Part shown: one piece after another, positions 1-6,381 of the stretch
How the letters are laid out: the number at the start of each line of letters is the position of its first letter
Numbering within the stretch: the stretch's first letter is position 1
Virus record (IMG/VR): IMGVR_UViG_3300020214_000001
Coordinates: 1-42,764 of that record
Length of the DNA: 42,764 nt
Direction: 5' to 3' (one strand)
Origin: a virus
Translations under genes and position numbers: made by a program
The notes under the pieces: generated by a model
Told to the model about the DNA's origin: nothing
What the model saw: the letters and a program-made list of their open reading frames with translations, nothing else
The model's database searches: none

Positions 1-127
1 AAGACTCAACGAGGGAATGCTCCCGGCAAAAGTTTGCGCCTGCGCGAAACCACGCTGCGCGAAGTAATCGAGATGGCAGAGTCGTGCGACTGCACGTTCA
101 GTGAGGTGGCTCGCGACCTCATTGATG
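1..127. repeat. Terminal direct repeat, left copy (circular closure)
   Basis: These 127 bases are identical to the last 127 bases (42638-42764). The repeat lies inside one open reading frame that continues smoothly across the join, so the genome closes into a circle of 42,637 bp. The length of exactly 127 suggests an assembler k-mer overlap, not a biological terminal repeat. Confidence 0.95.
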
Positions 128-363
128 GAGCGTTGGAGATGCTGCACGACCCCAAGCAGCGCACGCTGCCGACTCCGCTGCTGCGACTGCGGCAGCGGTT
201 AAGCGACCCGCCGCGCACGGTGGACGCGCCCAAAATGGCGGCGTCTGTGGACATGACTACACTCGAAGCGCGTGTCACGGCGGGCGTACTGGCAGCGTTG
301 CAGCGGGCGGGCGTGATACCCAACCGTGACAGCGAATGTCAGACGGGGGACAGCGACCAGTAG
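1..363 (+). CDS. Ribbon-helix-helix-like regulator, 3' part (gene starts at 42623 across the join)
   Basis: Joined to bases 42623-42637, this gives a 125-residue protein. The first half reads as a short basic strand (KSLRLRE) followed by two predicted helices around 'VIEMAE' and 'SEVARDLIDGAL', the layout of Arc/CopG/MetJ ribbon-helix-helix repressors, which bind DNA as dimers. The C-terminal half is proline- and arginine-rich and unassigned. The gene is transcribed divergently from the excisionase-like gene at 42526. It converges on the integrase, overlapping its 3' end by 25 bases (339-363). Position and fold suggest a lysogeny or early-gene regulator. The fold call is from pattern only, and no regulatory target is proven. 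Confidence 0.6.
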   Translation, partial: KTQRGNAPGKSLRLRETTLREVIEMAESCDCTFSEVARDLIDGALEMLHDPKQRTLPTPLLRLRQRLSDPPRTVDAPKMAASVDMTTLEARVTAGVLAALQRAGVIPNRDSECQTGDSDQ

Positions 364-1469
364 GCGGCAGCTTGAGCGGCAGACACCGCACGGCGATAGT
401 GGTTGAAGGTCACAGCGGGCGCGTGGTGGCCAAGCTCAAGGGCGGTGCGGGCGGGGTCCCGGTGGTGGACAAGGTGGTGTGAGGCATAGGAGTGGCGGAG
501 GGCGTTGTCGGGGACGACGACCTTGGCGCGGAGGGCAACTCGAAATCGGCGGCGTTGCAGCGGGGTGTTGCCCCGGCCCAACAAGACACGACCAACCGGC
601 GGGTCAGGCATTAGCAGCCGGTCCCGATAGGCCAACACGGGGGGTGTCAGAGACACCCATCGCTCGGCGAGCCGCGTCTTTCCGGGCGAAACGTAGAGCT
701 GTCCATCCTCCCAGCGAATGTCCTCCCATGACAGCCGGGCGACCTCGGAGGACCGCAGGCCGCAGAAAGCCCCGAAGACCAGCCAGCGCAGGGTCAGGAC
801 ATCGGCGTGGGACAGCAGTGCCGCGAGCTGGTCTGGTGTCAGGATGCCGGGCGGGGTGCGCCGCGCGGTGGGTGGGACAACTTCAGTGGCCGGGTTCGAC
901 GGCAGCCAGCCCTGTCTCACACACCAGCCGAGGGCAGCCCGGAGGGTGTTCAACAGGTTGACTCGGGTCCGGGCAGCGGCAGGCAAGTTGTCGAAGACAA
1001 CTTGAAGGGCGGGCGTGGTGAGGTCGCGGAGCGGGGAGGTGAGGGTGGTGGTGGCGCAGGGTTCCCGACGCAGGCGCAGTACACCGCCTCGAACCGTGGC
1101 CTCGTGCAGTTTGGAGATATCGCCGCAGTCAAACCGTCGGCGGAGGTCGGCAAGGTAGTCGGTAAGGACATCGGTCAGCGGGCGGGCGCAGAAGGCCCGC
1201 AGGCGGGCATGCGCACGGAAGGCGTCTTCCATGTCGGACAAGGGGAGGACGGCCCGCCAGCGGGCAAGGAGAAGCTGCTCGTCCCGCGTAATCGGAGCGA
1301 CCGCGTGGGCCGAAAGGCGATGCAACAAGTCCGCAAGGTCGCGCTGTGCGTCCGCTTTAGTTGTGTGGTAGTGGCGGACAGCGCGACCGAAGCAGGAAGC
1401 AGGGGCGACCACTTCAAATTTGTAGCGCGGGTGGAGGGAGATTCGGAGGCGGGGGCGGGGTGCAGGCAT
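339..1469 (-). CDS. int: Tyrosine recombinase (phage integrase)
   Basis: Integrates and excises the phage genome at the host attachment site. The C-terminal half has the tyrosine-recombinase signature (numbered from the ATG at 1469): Arg239 in 'GLRSSEVARLSW', Lys264 in 'PGKTRLAERW', Arg325 in 'NALRHSYASHHL', His348 in 'ELGHHAP' and nucleophile Tyr358 in 'FNHYRRAV'. The first His of the usual HxxR box is Asn here. The N-terminal 200 residues fit arm- and core-binding domains. An upstream ATG at 1508 would add 13 residues, but that stretch overlaps repeats shared with other control regions and looks regulatory, so 1469 is preferred. The gene lies beside the putative attP, as expected. Its end overlaps the ribbon-helix-helix gene by 25 bases. 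Confidence 0.93.
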   Translation of the reverse strand: MPAPRPRLRISLHPRYKFEVVAPASCFGRAVRHYHTTKADAQRDLADLLHRLSAHAVAPITRDEQLLLARWRAVLPLSDMEDAFRAHARLRAFCARPLTDVLTDYLADLRRRFDCGDISKLHEATVRGGVLRLRREPCATTTLTSPLRDLTTPALQVVFDNLPAAARTRVNLLNTLRAALGWCVRQGWLPSNPATEVVPPTARRTPPGILTPDQLAALLSHADVLTLRWLVFGAFCGLRSSEVARLSWEDIRWEDGQLYVSPGKTRLAERWVSLTPPVLAYRDRLLMPDPPVGRVLLGRGNTPLQRRRFRVALRAKVVVPDNALRHSYASHHLVHHRDPARTALELGHHAPAVTFNHYRRAVSAAQAAAYWSLSPV

Positions 1470-1498
1470 AGGGGTGTAGCCAATTATGTAGCCGGGGA

Positions 1499-1528
1499 AA
1501 TGAAACATGACTGCAATCCACTGTCAAT
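1499..1528 (-). promoter_or_regulatory. Putative integrase promoter/operator
   Basis: On the minus strand this begins with ATTGACAGTG (TTGACA at 1522-1527). A weak TTCATT lies 17 bases downstream (1499-1504), about 30 bases before the preferred integrase start. The 26 bases 1503-1528, read on the minus strand, match plus-strand bases 42586-42611 at 21 of 26 positions, just upstream of the ribbon-helix-helix gene. A shared promoter or operator is inferred. Confidence 0.45.
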
Positions 1529-1645
1529 GGATATGACATTGACTTCAAGGTAAGGTGTCACCATCTCTTGCGTTTTTGCTCAGAAAAGGGGGTGTTTTGA
1601 GGCTGGAAGGGGGGTGGTTCCGTTAAAGGACAGACAGTGACAGAC

Positions 1646-1702
1646 GAGGGTTCGATTCCCTTCACCCGCTCCACTAAAACCCTTGATTTTATTGGGTTTT
1701 TT
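1646..1702 (+). other. attP: Putative attP core: tRNA 3' end (probably tRNA-Gly) plus terminator
   Basis: Bases 1646-1673 read as the 3' end of a tRNA: T-stem GAGGG (1646-1650), T-loop TTCGATT (1651-1657), T-stem CCCTT, acceptor strand CACCCGC (1663-1669), discriminator T, then CCA (1671-1673). The 3' end CCCGCTCCA is typical of bacterial tRNA-Gly. No 5' half (GCGGGTG, D arm or anticodon arm) precedes it, so it is a fragment. It lies about 180 bases upstream of the integrase start. Integration into a tRNA 3' end, with the phage restoring the gene, is the standard use of such a fragment. The crossover limits cannot be set from this sequence. Confidence 0.8.
1676..1702 (+). terminator. Rho-independent terminator-like hairpin after the tRNA fragment
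   Basis: AAAACCC (1676-1682) pairs with GGGTTTT (1694-1700) around an 11-base loop, and the T run extends to 1702. It directly follows the tRNA CCA end, so it is probably the host tRNA terminator carried within the attachment region. Confidence 0.6.
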
Positions 1703-1737
1703 GCACGGAACTGCCCCTTGTAGCGGCTTGTAGCCGG

Positions 1738-2097
1738 GGTGTCACCATGCGGGAGGGGGTGGACCCACCTGACGAGGGTGCCACCCGCACGGAAGGTCTG
1801 TAGATACAGGGCGAAATGCGTGTTTGGTGGCACCCTACCCCTGTTTGTGCCAAGTCGGACACCGGAGGACATCGGGGAGGACATCGGGGGCAGGGTGAGC
1901 CCTCCCCTTTAGGTTATAGAGAGAGAGAGAGAAAAGCATATAGTGAGGCCCAAGGTGCCACCCAACACTAATTATCTCCCGTGTTTATGCGGGTTTGCTC
2001 GGGGTGGCACCCTCGACGACGACGCTGGGAAGGTGCCACCCAAACCCGATGTCAGCCCCGTGTTTGCTGGTGTTCGTGCGCGTGCGAGGGTGCCACC
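1738..2097. repeat. Array of GGTG-N-CACC palindromes in three paired modules
   Basis: The 9-base palindrome GGTG(N)CACC occurs at 1738, 1777, 1826, 1954, 2003, 2032 and 2089 (start positions), with one more copy at 1554. Six copies form three pairs enclosing modules at 1777-1834, 1954-2011 and 2032-2097, of 58, 58 and 66 bases. The first module is inverted relative to the other two. Once aligned, the modules share CCC-G/T-TGTTT-like middles. Module 1 has an inner perfect palindrome, CTGTA-TC-TACAG, and module 2 has CCCG...CGGG. No protein-coding gene is supported between 1509 and 2238: besides these modules the stretch holds the att region, a GA run at 1920-1932 and a terminator. Origin iterons, operators and REP-like elements are all possible. 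Confidence 0.75.
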
Positions 2098-2131
2098 CTT
2101 GGTTGACCGTGTCCCTCGTGCGTGCGCGGGC

Positions 2132-2180
2132 AAAAAAAAACCCCGCCCCCGCCCGGGCAAATGCCCAAGACGGAGGCGGG
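2132..2180 (-). terminator. Strong leftward rho-independent terminator
   Basis: On the minus strand CCCGCCTCCG (2180-2171) pairs over 10 bp, with one G-T pair, with CGGGGGCGGG (2151-2142). The loop holds its own small GGGC/GCCC hairpin. One G and then nine T residues follow (2140-2132). It lies about 60 bases past the last gene of the leftward accessory operon and shields the palindrome array and attP from that transcription. Confidence 0.85.
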
Positions 2181-2238
2181 TGTCGAAACACACAGTTGCC
2201 TGTGCGGTGCGCGGTTCACAAAGCCGCGCGGGAGTGTG

Positions 2239-2580
2239 CTAGCAGACACCCCCTTTCGCCTTGGCGATGGCTGACAGCGCCGCCTTGATGTATGGCCGGG
2301 TGTATGGGTTTTGTGTCTCGTAGTGTTCGCCTGTGACGAACGACTCGACCACGGCTTCCAGTGCGGCCAGTAGGTCGGGTGCGGCGGCGATGAGGGCGGC
2401 TTCTGCTTTTTTCTCCGCGTCCAACCCTAGGTAGGATTGGAGATTCTCTCGTAGGCGAATCAGTTCGGCGTCTGACAAGTCGAGTTCCTCCGCGATATAG
2501 TCGAAGGTATCAGCGTCGGCGAGCGCGAAGCGGGCAACTTCGAGGTAGGTGATGATGTCGTTTTGGATTTCAGCTTTCAT
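2239..2580 (-). CDS. Small phage protein with 'APDLLAALE' helix, function unknown
   Basis: A 113-residue acidic, mostly helical protein. Residues from about 66 read 'ALIAAAPDLLAALEAVVE' and the C-terminus ends 'AALSAIAKAKGG'. This core and tail are very common in small phage proteins of unknown function. It is the last gene of the leftward operon that includes the AAA+/VWA pair. The neighbouring 2624-2929 product has the same layout ('RLIASAPELLAAL' ... 'RAAIAKANGG'), so the two look like distant paralogues. The first 37 bases of the gene belong to a perfect 38-bp tandem duplication. Confidence 0.8.
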   Translation of the reverse strand: MKAEIQNDIITYLEVARFALADADTFDYIAEELDLSDAELIRLRENLQSYLGLDAEKKAEAALIAAAPDLLAALEAVVESFVTGEHYETQNPYTRPYIKAALSAIAKAKGGVC

Positions 2581-2621
2581 GGCTAGGTGATGATGTCGTT
2601 TTGGATTTCAGCTTTCATGGC
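2546..2621. repeat. Perfect 38-bp tandem duplication over a gene start
   Basis: Bases 2546-2583 and 2584-2621 are identical and adjacent. The left copy carries the ATG (2580) and first codons of the 2239-2580 gene. The right copy carries the same ATG at 2618, but the frame meets TAG after 11 codons, just before the real start. The unit is not a multiple of three. Confidence 0.95.
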
Positions 2622-2623
2622 AC

Positions 2624-2929
2624 TCACAGGACGAATACCAGTGCAGAGGGTGTGCCCCCATTCGCCTTGGCGATGGCGGCGCGAACGATGGCAAGCTCGG
2701 GAGAGACATAGCCCTTGCGTGCGCCCTTGATAGCTGGACGCATATATCTTTCGGCGACAAACAGCGCGGCCAACAATTCCGGTGCGCTGGCGATGAGCCG
2801 AGCGTTAGCTTGCTCCTCTGACTCGGTGTCCCCCATTGCAACCTTGCAGACCATCTTGTTTCCATTTTCGGCCCAAACTGTATCCTGCATTGGCGTATGG
2901 TCCCACGGGCCGGGTGTGTGTGTTTTCAT
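2624..2929 (-). CDS. Small phage protein (HTPGPW N-terminus), function unknown
   Basis: A 101-residue protein starting 'MKTHTPGPW', an N-terminus widely seen in small phage proteins. The middle segment is 'ARLIASAPELLAALFVAERY' and the tail 'IVRAAIAKANGGTPS', like its neighbour at 2239-2580. The frame extends upstream to 2995, but that part is non-protein-like, and the ATG at 2929 is preceded by the ACACAAAACCACAAT leader that this operon uses repeatedly, so 2929 is chosen. No function is known to me. It probably belongs to the early accessory set co-transcribed with the AAA+/VWA genes. Confidence 0.8.
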   Translation of the reverse strand: MKTHTPGPWDHTPMQDTVWAENGNKMVCKVAMGDTESEEQANARLIASAPELLAALFVAERYMRPAIKGARKGYVSPELAIVRAAIAKANGGTPSALVFVL

Positions 2930-2979
2930 ATTGTGGTTTTGTGTGTTGTGTAAAAGCCGTGAGCCGCACGGCGCGGTGT

Positions 2980-3030
2980 GTTGTCTAAGAGACAACTCAC
3001 TGCTGCCCTCGATGCGTGACCGAGGGCAGC
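2980..3030. promoter_or_regulatory. Two perfect hairpins in the VWA-downstream gap
   Basis: GCTGCCCTCG (3002-3011) pairs with CGAGGGCAGC (3021-3030) over 10 bp with a 9-base loop. GTTGTCT (2980-2986) pairs with AGACAAC (2990-2996) around AAG. They lie just after the VWA gene stop, reading leftward. Neither has a T run, so they may be attenuators, RNA-processing sites or protein-binding inverted repeats rather than classic terminators. Confidence 0.6.
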
Positions 3031-3038
3031 GTGAGGCG

Positions 3039-4703
3039 TCACTTCACCGTGATGGCGGCGACCAGTGCCGAGGCGAGCTGCTCACCAGTCGGCTTCATAA
3101 TGCCGCGTCCGAAGTGATGCTTGAGGGCGGCAGCGTGGGCTTCTGCGCGTTTTTCGTTCTCGGGTGCCGTGCAGCACCCCACGAGGTTCACGCCACGGTT
3201 CCGATAAGACCCTGCGTCTACCGCTCCGCCGGTGATTTGGCCGTCTGTGTAACAGACCACTGCCGACGCCGCTTGCAATTCCCGAAGCGGGATTGCGTCA
3301 AGCGTGGCTCTGAACGAGTCACAGCCTAGCGCGGGAGTCACTGCGACGAGGTCGCGGAAGGAGACTGCGTCGAGGTTAAGGCGGCAGCGTTCGCCGCCCC
3401 CGGTCAACCAAATGTCGCAGTCAATGACACGACGGCGGTGCAGCGCGACGAGGGCGAGCAAAAATGACCGCCCGTGGACTAGATGGGGGAGTCCCATGCT
3501 CCCCGAGCAGTCGAAGATTGCGACCAATTTCCGGCGACCCCGCTCCGCTGCATTCCGAAGGAATGCGTTGCTCTGTCCGGTGATGGCGTTGCCGAAATGA
3601 AGTTTGCGCCCGTCACACCCTGTCGAGGCAGGGGCGACCCCAGCCCGGCGAACAATGTCCGCCAAACGATTCGTCTGTTGCTTGACGGCGTTGCCGTCAA
3701 CGTGGTCCAGCGGTCTATCCCGGATGCCGGAGTTTTGAAACCGCTTGATGTTTCCCATTCGGGAGGCTGGCCCCGGTGGAGTGTTCCGAAGCTCTGCTGG
3801 AATGTCGGGTGACAACTCTGTTGGGGCCGTAACTCCGTTGCCGCCCGCACCGTAGCCTGACGAGCCGCCAAGCTCCTTAGTGCCCTCGCCGCCCGAACCC
3901 GAGGGCGTCGCTCCTTCGGGACCGGAGCCGTCCGATTCCCCGGCTACCACGCCAGACCCGCGAGAGTGACGCTCGACTTTCGGGCCGAAGTCACGGAGCC
4001 AGTCCCCGAGAACACCGCCGAGGCCGGTTGTTGATTTCGTGTCTATGACACGGCGGAAGTGTGCCTTAATCGTCGGTAGAACCTGTCGTTCGGGGATGGT
4101 AGAACCATCAGGGCGAAGCCAGTCACCGCCTGTCCAGCGGGGGCAGCGAACCGCGAGGGACGAAAATGCAGATGACTCGCCGTTAATTAGCGACCAAAAG
4201 ACCGTAGTTGGTTTGCCGGTATCTTCTGGCTGTTCGTAATAGTTGACCCAACCGAACCGACCAGTGTCAAAACTGTCCTTGAAAGACGCATCGGCCCGGG
4301 CAGCGTGTTCGATGCGAGCATCCTCAAAGAGATTAAACAGGGCGAACGGGATGCCCTTCTCCCGAAGGGCAGTGGCTACTCTAGAACCATCGCGTTCTGT
4401 CAAATGACCGTGCCAAACCTCATGCAGAAGCAGAGCTTGTAGGCACTGGTATTGCCGTCGTTCCGATGCCTTTGCGTCCGCTGACAGGCTTTCTACGAAT
4501 TTCAACCCGAGTTCAATTTCGTGGCGATTCTTGGCCGAATTAAAGTGCCAACAGGCCGTGGCCAATTTTTCGTTTGGCTGTGTAAGAGACGACGTCCCCG
4601 TGCGTCCTCTAAGATTCCGAATACAACCTTCCCTCTGTTTCGCGGTCTTGTTTCGTAACCCCCAACTTCGTGCCTTACGAAACAACTCTAATGGAGTTTT
4701 CAT
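3039..4703 (-). CDS. VWA-domain protein with N-terminal HExxH metallopeptidase-like domain (CobT/DUF2201-like)
   Basis: 554 residues. The N-terminal domain has HEVWH at residues 94-98 followed by 'LFEDARIEH' (125-133), the HExxH plus downstream acidic motif seen in the putative metallopeptidase part of VWA proteins. A glycine/serine-rich linker spans about 245-295. The C-terminal von Willebrand A domain has the metal-binding MIDAS motif D398-C-S-G-S402 in 'LVAIFDCSGSM' and a later 'YTDGQITGG'. Proteins of this build act with MoxR/CobS-type AAA+ ATPases, and such an ATPase is the next gene upstream (4810-6150). The pair probably remodels or inserts metal into a target protein. No cobalamin genes are present, so a chelatase role is unsupported. 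A CA/A-rich leader precedes the ATG at 4703. Confidence 0.8.
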   Translation of the reverse strand: MKTPLELFRKARSWGLRNKTAKQREGCIRNLRGRTGTSSLTQPNEKLATACWHFNSAKNRHEIELGLKFVESLSADAKASERRQYQCLQALLLHEVWHGHLTERDGSRVATALREKGIPFALFNLFEDARIEHAARADASFKDSFDTGRFGWVNYYEQPEDTGKPTTVFWSLINGESSAFSSLAVRCPRWTGGDWLRPDGSTIPERQVLPTIKAHFRRVIDTKSTTGLGGVLGDWLRDFGPKVERHSRGSGVVAGESDGSGPEGATPSGSGGEGTKELGGSSGYGAGGNGVTAPTELSPDIPAELRNTPPGPASRMGNIKRFQNSGIRDRPLDHVDGNAVKQQTNRLADIVRRAGVAPASTGCDGRKLHFGNAITGQSNAFLRNAAERGRRKLVAIFDCSGSMGLPHLVHGRSFLLALVALHRRRVIDCDIWLTGGGERCRLNLDAVSFRDLVAVTPALGCDSFRATLDAIPLRELQAASAVVCYTDGQITGGAVDAGSYRNRGVNLVGCCTAPENEKRAEAHAAALKHHFGRGIMKPTGEQLASALVAAITVK

Positions 4704-4733
4704 GGTTTTTTTTTTTGTGTGTGGTTTCGACTG

Positions 4734-4787
4734 CCGTCATTCGACGGTGCGGAGTCCCGCCTGCTACCCTCTGTCAAGGACAGAGGG
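4734..4787. promoter_or_regulatory. Intergenic hairpins between the AAA+ and VWA genes
   Basis: CCCTCTGTC (4767-4775) pairs perfectly with GACAGAGGG (4779-4787) around AAG, and CCGTC (4734-4738) pairs with GACGG (4743-4747). They fill the 106-base gap between the AAA+ stop and the VWA leader. They could set the ratio of the two products by attenuation or RNA processing, which is an inference. Confidence 0.6.
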
Positions 4788-4809
4788 CAGACAGCGACAC
4801 TCAGTCGGG

Positions 4810-6150
4810 TTAGACTTTGGTTAGCTCCTTAAACCAAGGAGCGGTGAGGGCGGCTACGTTCGGGTCCGTGTCCCCTAAGTCCCCGTCCCAGCTCGCAATC
4901 TGGCTGTTTAGGTGTTTCGTGACGAAGTCCCCGACACCAGCCTCGTCCGCAATGGCGGCGCAGGAGCAAGCCGACTCCAAGAGTCGGAAGTCTACCGGGT
5001 AGTTGATGCGGCCTTCCTTACAAGCCTGACGGCTTGTGTTGATGAGCTTGGCATAGCGTTCGGCGAAGCTCGCCGAAGCGGTAATGCCAAAGGAAGCGAG
5101 GATAGCCGAAGCGACTGCTGTGCAGTCTGCCAAGTTCCAATCGAGCCGAACTTTGAACCACCGCGACCAGAATGCTTCAACGGGGCGAGCCAATCCAAGA
5201 TTGGATGCCGCGATGATATGCAAATGCTTCGCTTTGCATTCAAGAACTTCGAGTTTGCCGGAGTCTGCCCGTCTGGTTCTAAGACGGTAAGCACCGCCAT
5301 CCGGTGTCTTGACACCAGTCAAGAAGGTGAGCAGCCATTCTTGCGCCTTCGGGTGAAGGCGGAAAACCTCGTCGAAGAAGACGAGGACATTTTTGCCAGT
5401 AGCGGCTTGCCGGACAGCTTCCGTGAGGATGCCGTCAACCACAATAAACCCGCCACTCCCATCAGGGATGGGATTGCCGAGCAATGTGGCGACTTCGTCA
5501 ACGTCTTCGGAGCAGCCGTGTTCCATCAGCAAGTCATACGACTTGCCGAGCAACCGGATGCTGTGGCTCTTTCCGAAGGACGGCGGAGCCGTTACGACAA
5601 CTTTCACAAGCTGGTCATTGCCGGGCTTGTAGAACGGCAGCAGCTTGTCGAGGATGTGATTCCCGGAGGCAGCAGCAGCCACCAAAGGCAGCCGGGCCGC
5701 TGCGCTAGCGTCCGTCTTGACCCGTTCAGCGAGGTCAGCCAAAGGCTTAATGCCTTCGGCCAACGCCGCGACCTTGTCTTCGACAGAGTCCACAAGCGGC
5801 TCGACGATGCCACGCACCGCAGCCTCATCCACACCAGCCTTCGGCTGGTGAGTGAGCAGACCCCGAAGCGTGCCAAGCAAACCCTCAACATCCGGCGAAG
5901 CCGGAGCGGGAGCAGCGGGAGCAGCGGGAGGCATCCAATAAGCGCGAAATTCCGCCAGCTTAACCCCAGAGGGGTCGTTGTAAATTTCACGCAGTCTGTC
6001 CATAGACAGGCTGGCGACAGCTTCTCGACTGCATCCATTGGCTTGCAGCCAATTACGCACTTTGCTTCGGGCTTCTGCCCCGCTGAGGACAGTCGAGCCA
6101 CGAGGCCCGATGGCAGCTTCTAGAGCTGCGATTTCAAACGTGGATTTCAT
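4810..6150 (-). CDS. MoxR/CobS-like AAA+ ATPase
   Basis: 446 residues from the ATG at 6150. The frame extends to 6219, but the extra part is the CA-repeat leader and an overlapped gene end. The N-terminal 75 residues are helical, followed by an Ala/Pro linker and a coiled region. The AAA+ core starts near residue 180: Walker A 'APPSFGKS' (188-195, lacking the usual first Gly), Walker B 'VLVFFDEV' (Asp260, Glu261), sensor-1 Asn317 in 'IIAASN', and a likely arginine finger in 'FWSRWF' (Arg330). It resembles MoxR/CobS ATPases, which work as rings with VWA partners, and the VWA gene follows. Substrate unknown. A host-takeover, virion-maturation or anti-defence chaperone are all possible. Confidence 0.83.
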   Translation of the reverse strand: MKSTFEIAALEAAIGPRGSTVLSGAEARSKVRNWLQANGCSREAVASLSMDRLREIYNDPSGVKLAEFRAYWMPPAAPAAPAPASPDVEGLLGTLRGLLTHQPKAGVDEAAVRGIVEPLVDSVEDKVAALAEGIKPLADLAERVKTDASAAARLPLVAAAASGNHILDKLLPFYKPGNDQLVKVVVTAPPSFGKSHSIRLLGKSYDLLMEHGCSEDVDEVATLLGNPIPDGSGGFIVVDGILTEAVRQAATGKNVLVFFDEVFRLHPKAQEWLLTFLTGVKTPDGGAYRLRTRRADSGKLEVLECKAKHLHIIAASNLGLARPVEAFWSRWFKVRLDWNLADCTAVASAILASFGITASASFAERYAKLINTSRQACKEGRINYPVDFRLLESACSCAAIADEAGVGDFVTKHLNSQIASWDGDLGDTDPNVAALTAPWFKELTKV

Positions 6151-6188
6151 GTGGTTTTTTTTTGTGTGTGTGTTTGTGTGTCCGACAT

Positions 6189-6362
6189 TCACAGCGTGTA
6201 AAATTCTGACACGTTGCACGCCGTGAAAAACTTAACTTTGTCAAACCGTGGGTTTGCTTTTAAGAAGATTTTGGCATTTACTTCCGCCGCTTTGCGGCGT
6301 TCGTCAATGTTTTCAATTTTCTTGATGAGGTTGGCCGCTAAGATGAAATGTTTTCGAGTCAT
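6189..6362 (-). CDS. Small phage protein 'MTRKHF...NPRFD', function unknown
   Basis: A 57-residue product: MTRKHFILAANLIKKI, then 'DERRKAAEVNAKIFLKANPRFDKVKFF'. The start, the 'ERRKAAE' helix and the 'NPRFD...F' ending match a small protein family found in many phages, usually about 55-65 residues and of unknown function. The ATG at 6362 lies 19 bases after the stop of the 44-aa gene. Its stop precedes the AAA+ ATG by 38 bases, which hold the CA/A-rich leader. Recognition of the family is from memory of its pattern. The coding call is firm because the motif is intact from start to stop. Confidence 0.8.
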   Translation of the reverse strand: MTRKHFILAANLIKKIENIDERRKAAEVNAKIFLKANPRFDKVKFFTACNVSEFYTL

Positions 6363-6381
6363 AACTTGTTATGGTTAAGGT

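Larger units (their letters stand above)
1475..1748. repeat. Direct repeats flanking the att core (candidate integrase arm sites)
   Basis: TGTAGCCGGGG occurs at 1487-1497 and 1729-1739. Shorter TGTAGC copies lie at 1475-1480 and 1719-1724. GGTGTCACCAT occurs at 1554-1564 and 1738-1748. Both exact 11-base repeats therefore sit once on each side of the tRNA-like core at 1646-1702, all in the same orientation. This is the layout expected of arm-type binding sites for an integrase or its accessory factors. The binding role is inferred. Confidence 0.45.

Noticed and set aside
807-1553. 248-codon plus-strand frame opposite the integrase
   Set aside because: An antisense shadow of a GC-rich gene. 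Gly/Arg-rich translation without recognisable features.
1600-1673. Complete tRNA gene
   Set aside because: Only the T arm, acceptor 3' strand and CCA are present. No matching 5' acceptor strand, D arm or anticodon arm lies upstream.
1558-1884. Minus-strand frame of 108 codons containing 'RVKGIEPSS'
   Set aside because: It runs through the tRNA 3' end, its terminator and the palindrome modules. This peptide is a known artefact of translating tRNA genes on the reverse strand.
1738-2097. CRISPR array
   Set aside because: The repeated units are 9-base palindromes at unequal spacing with one module inverted. There are no 25-40 base repeats, no regular spacers and no cas genes (the Cas4-like nuclease belongs to the replication operon).
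1943-2242. Plus-strand frames of 97-99 codons
   Set aside because: They are composed of the repeated palindrome modules and cross the leftward terminator. The similar 'VPPN...GGTL' peptides on both strands come from inverted DNA modules, not from protein homology.
4912-6123. 403-codon plus-strand frame opposite the AAA+ gene
   Set aside because: It mirrors the codons of a well-supported ATPase with all its motifs, and its translation shows no domain.
3039-6150. Cobaltochelatase CobS/CobT for cobalamin synthesis
   Set aside because: The resemblance is to the shared MoxR-VWA architecture. CobN and other cobalamin genes are absent and the VWA protein has an HExxH domain, so the pathway name is not supported.
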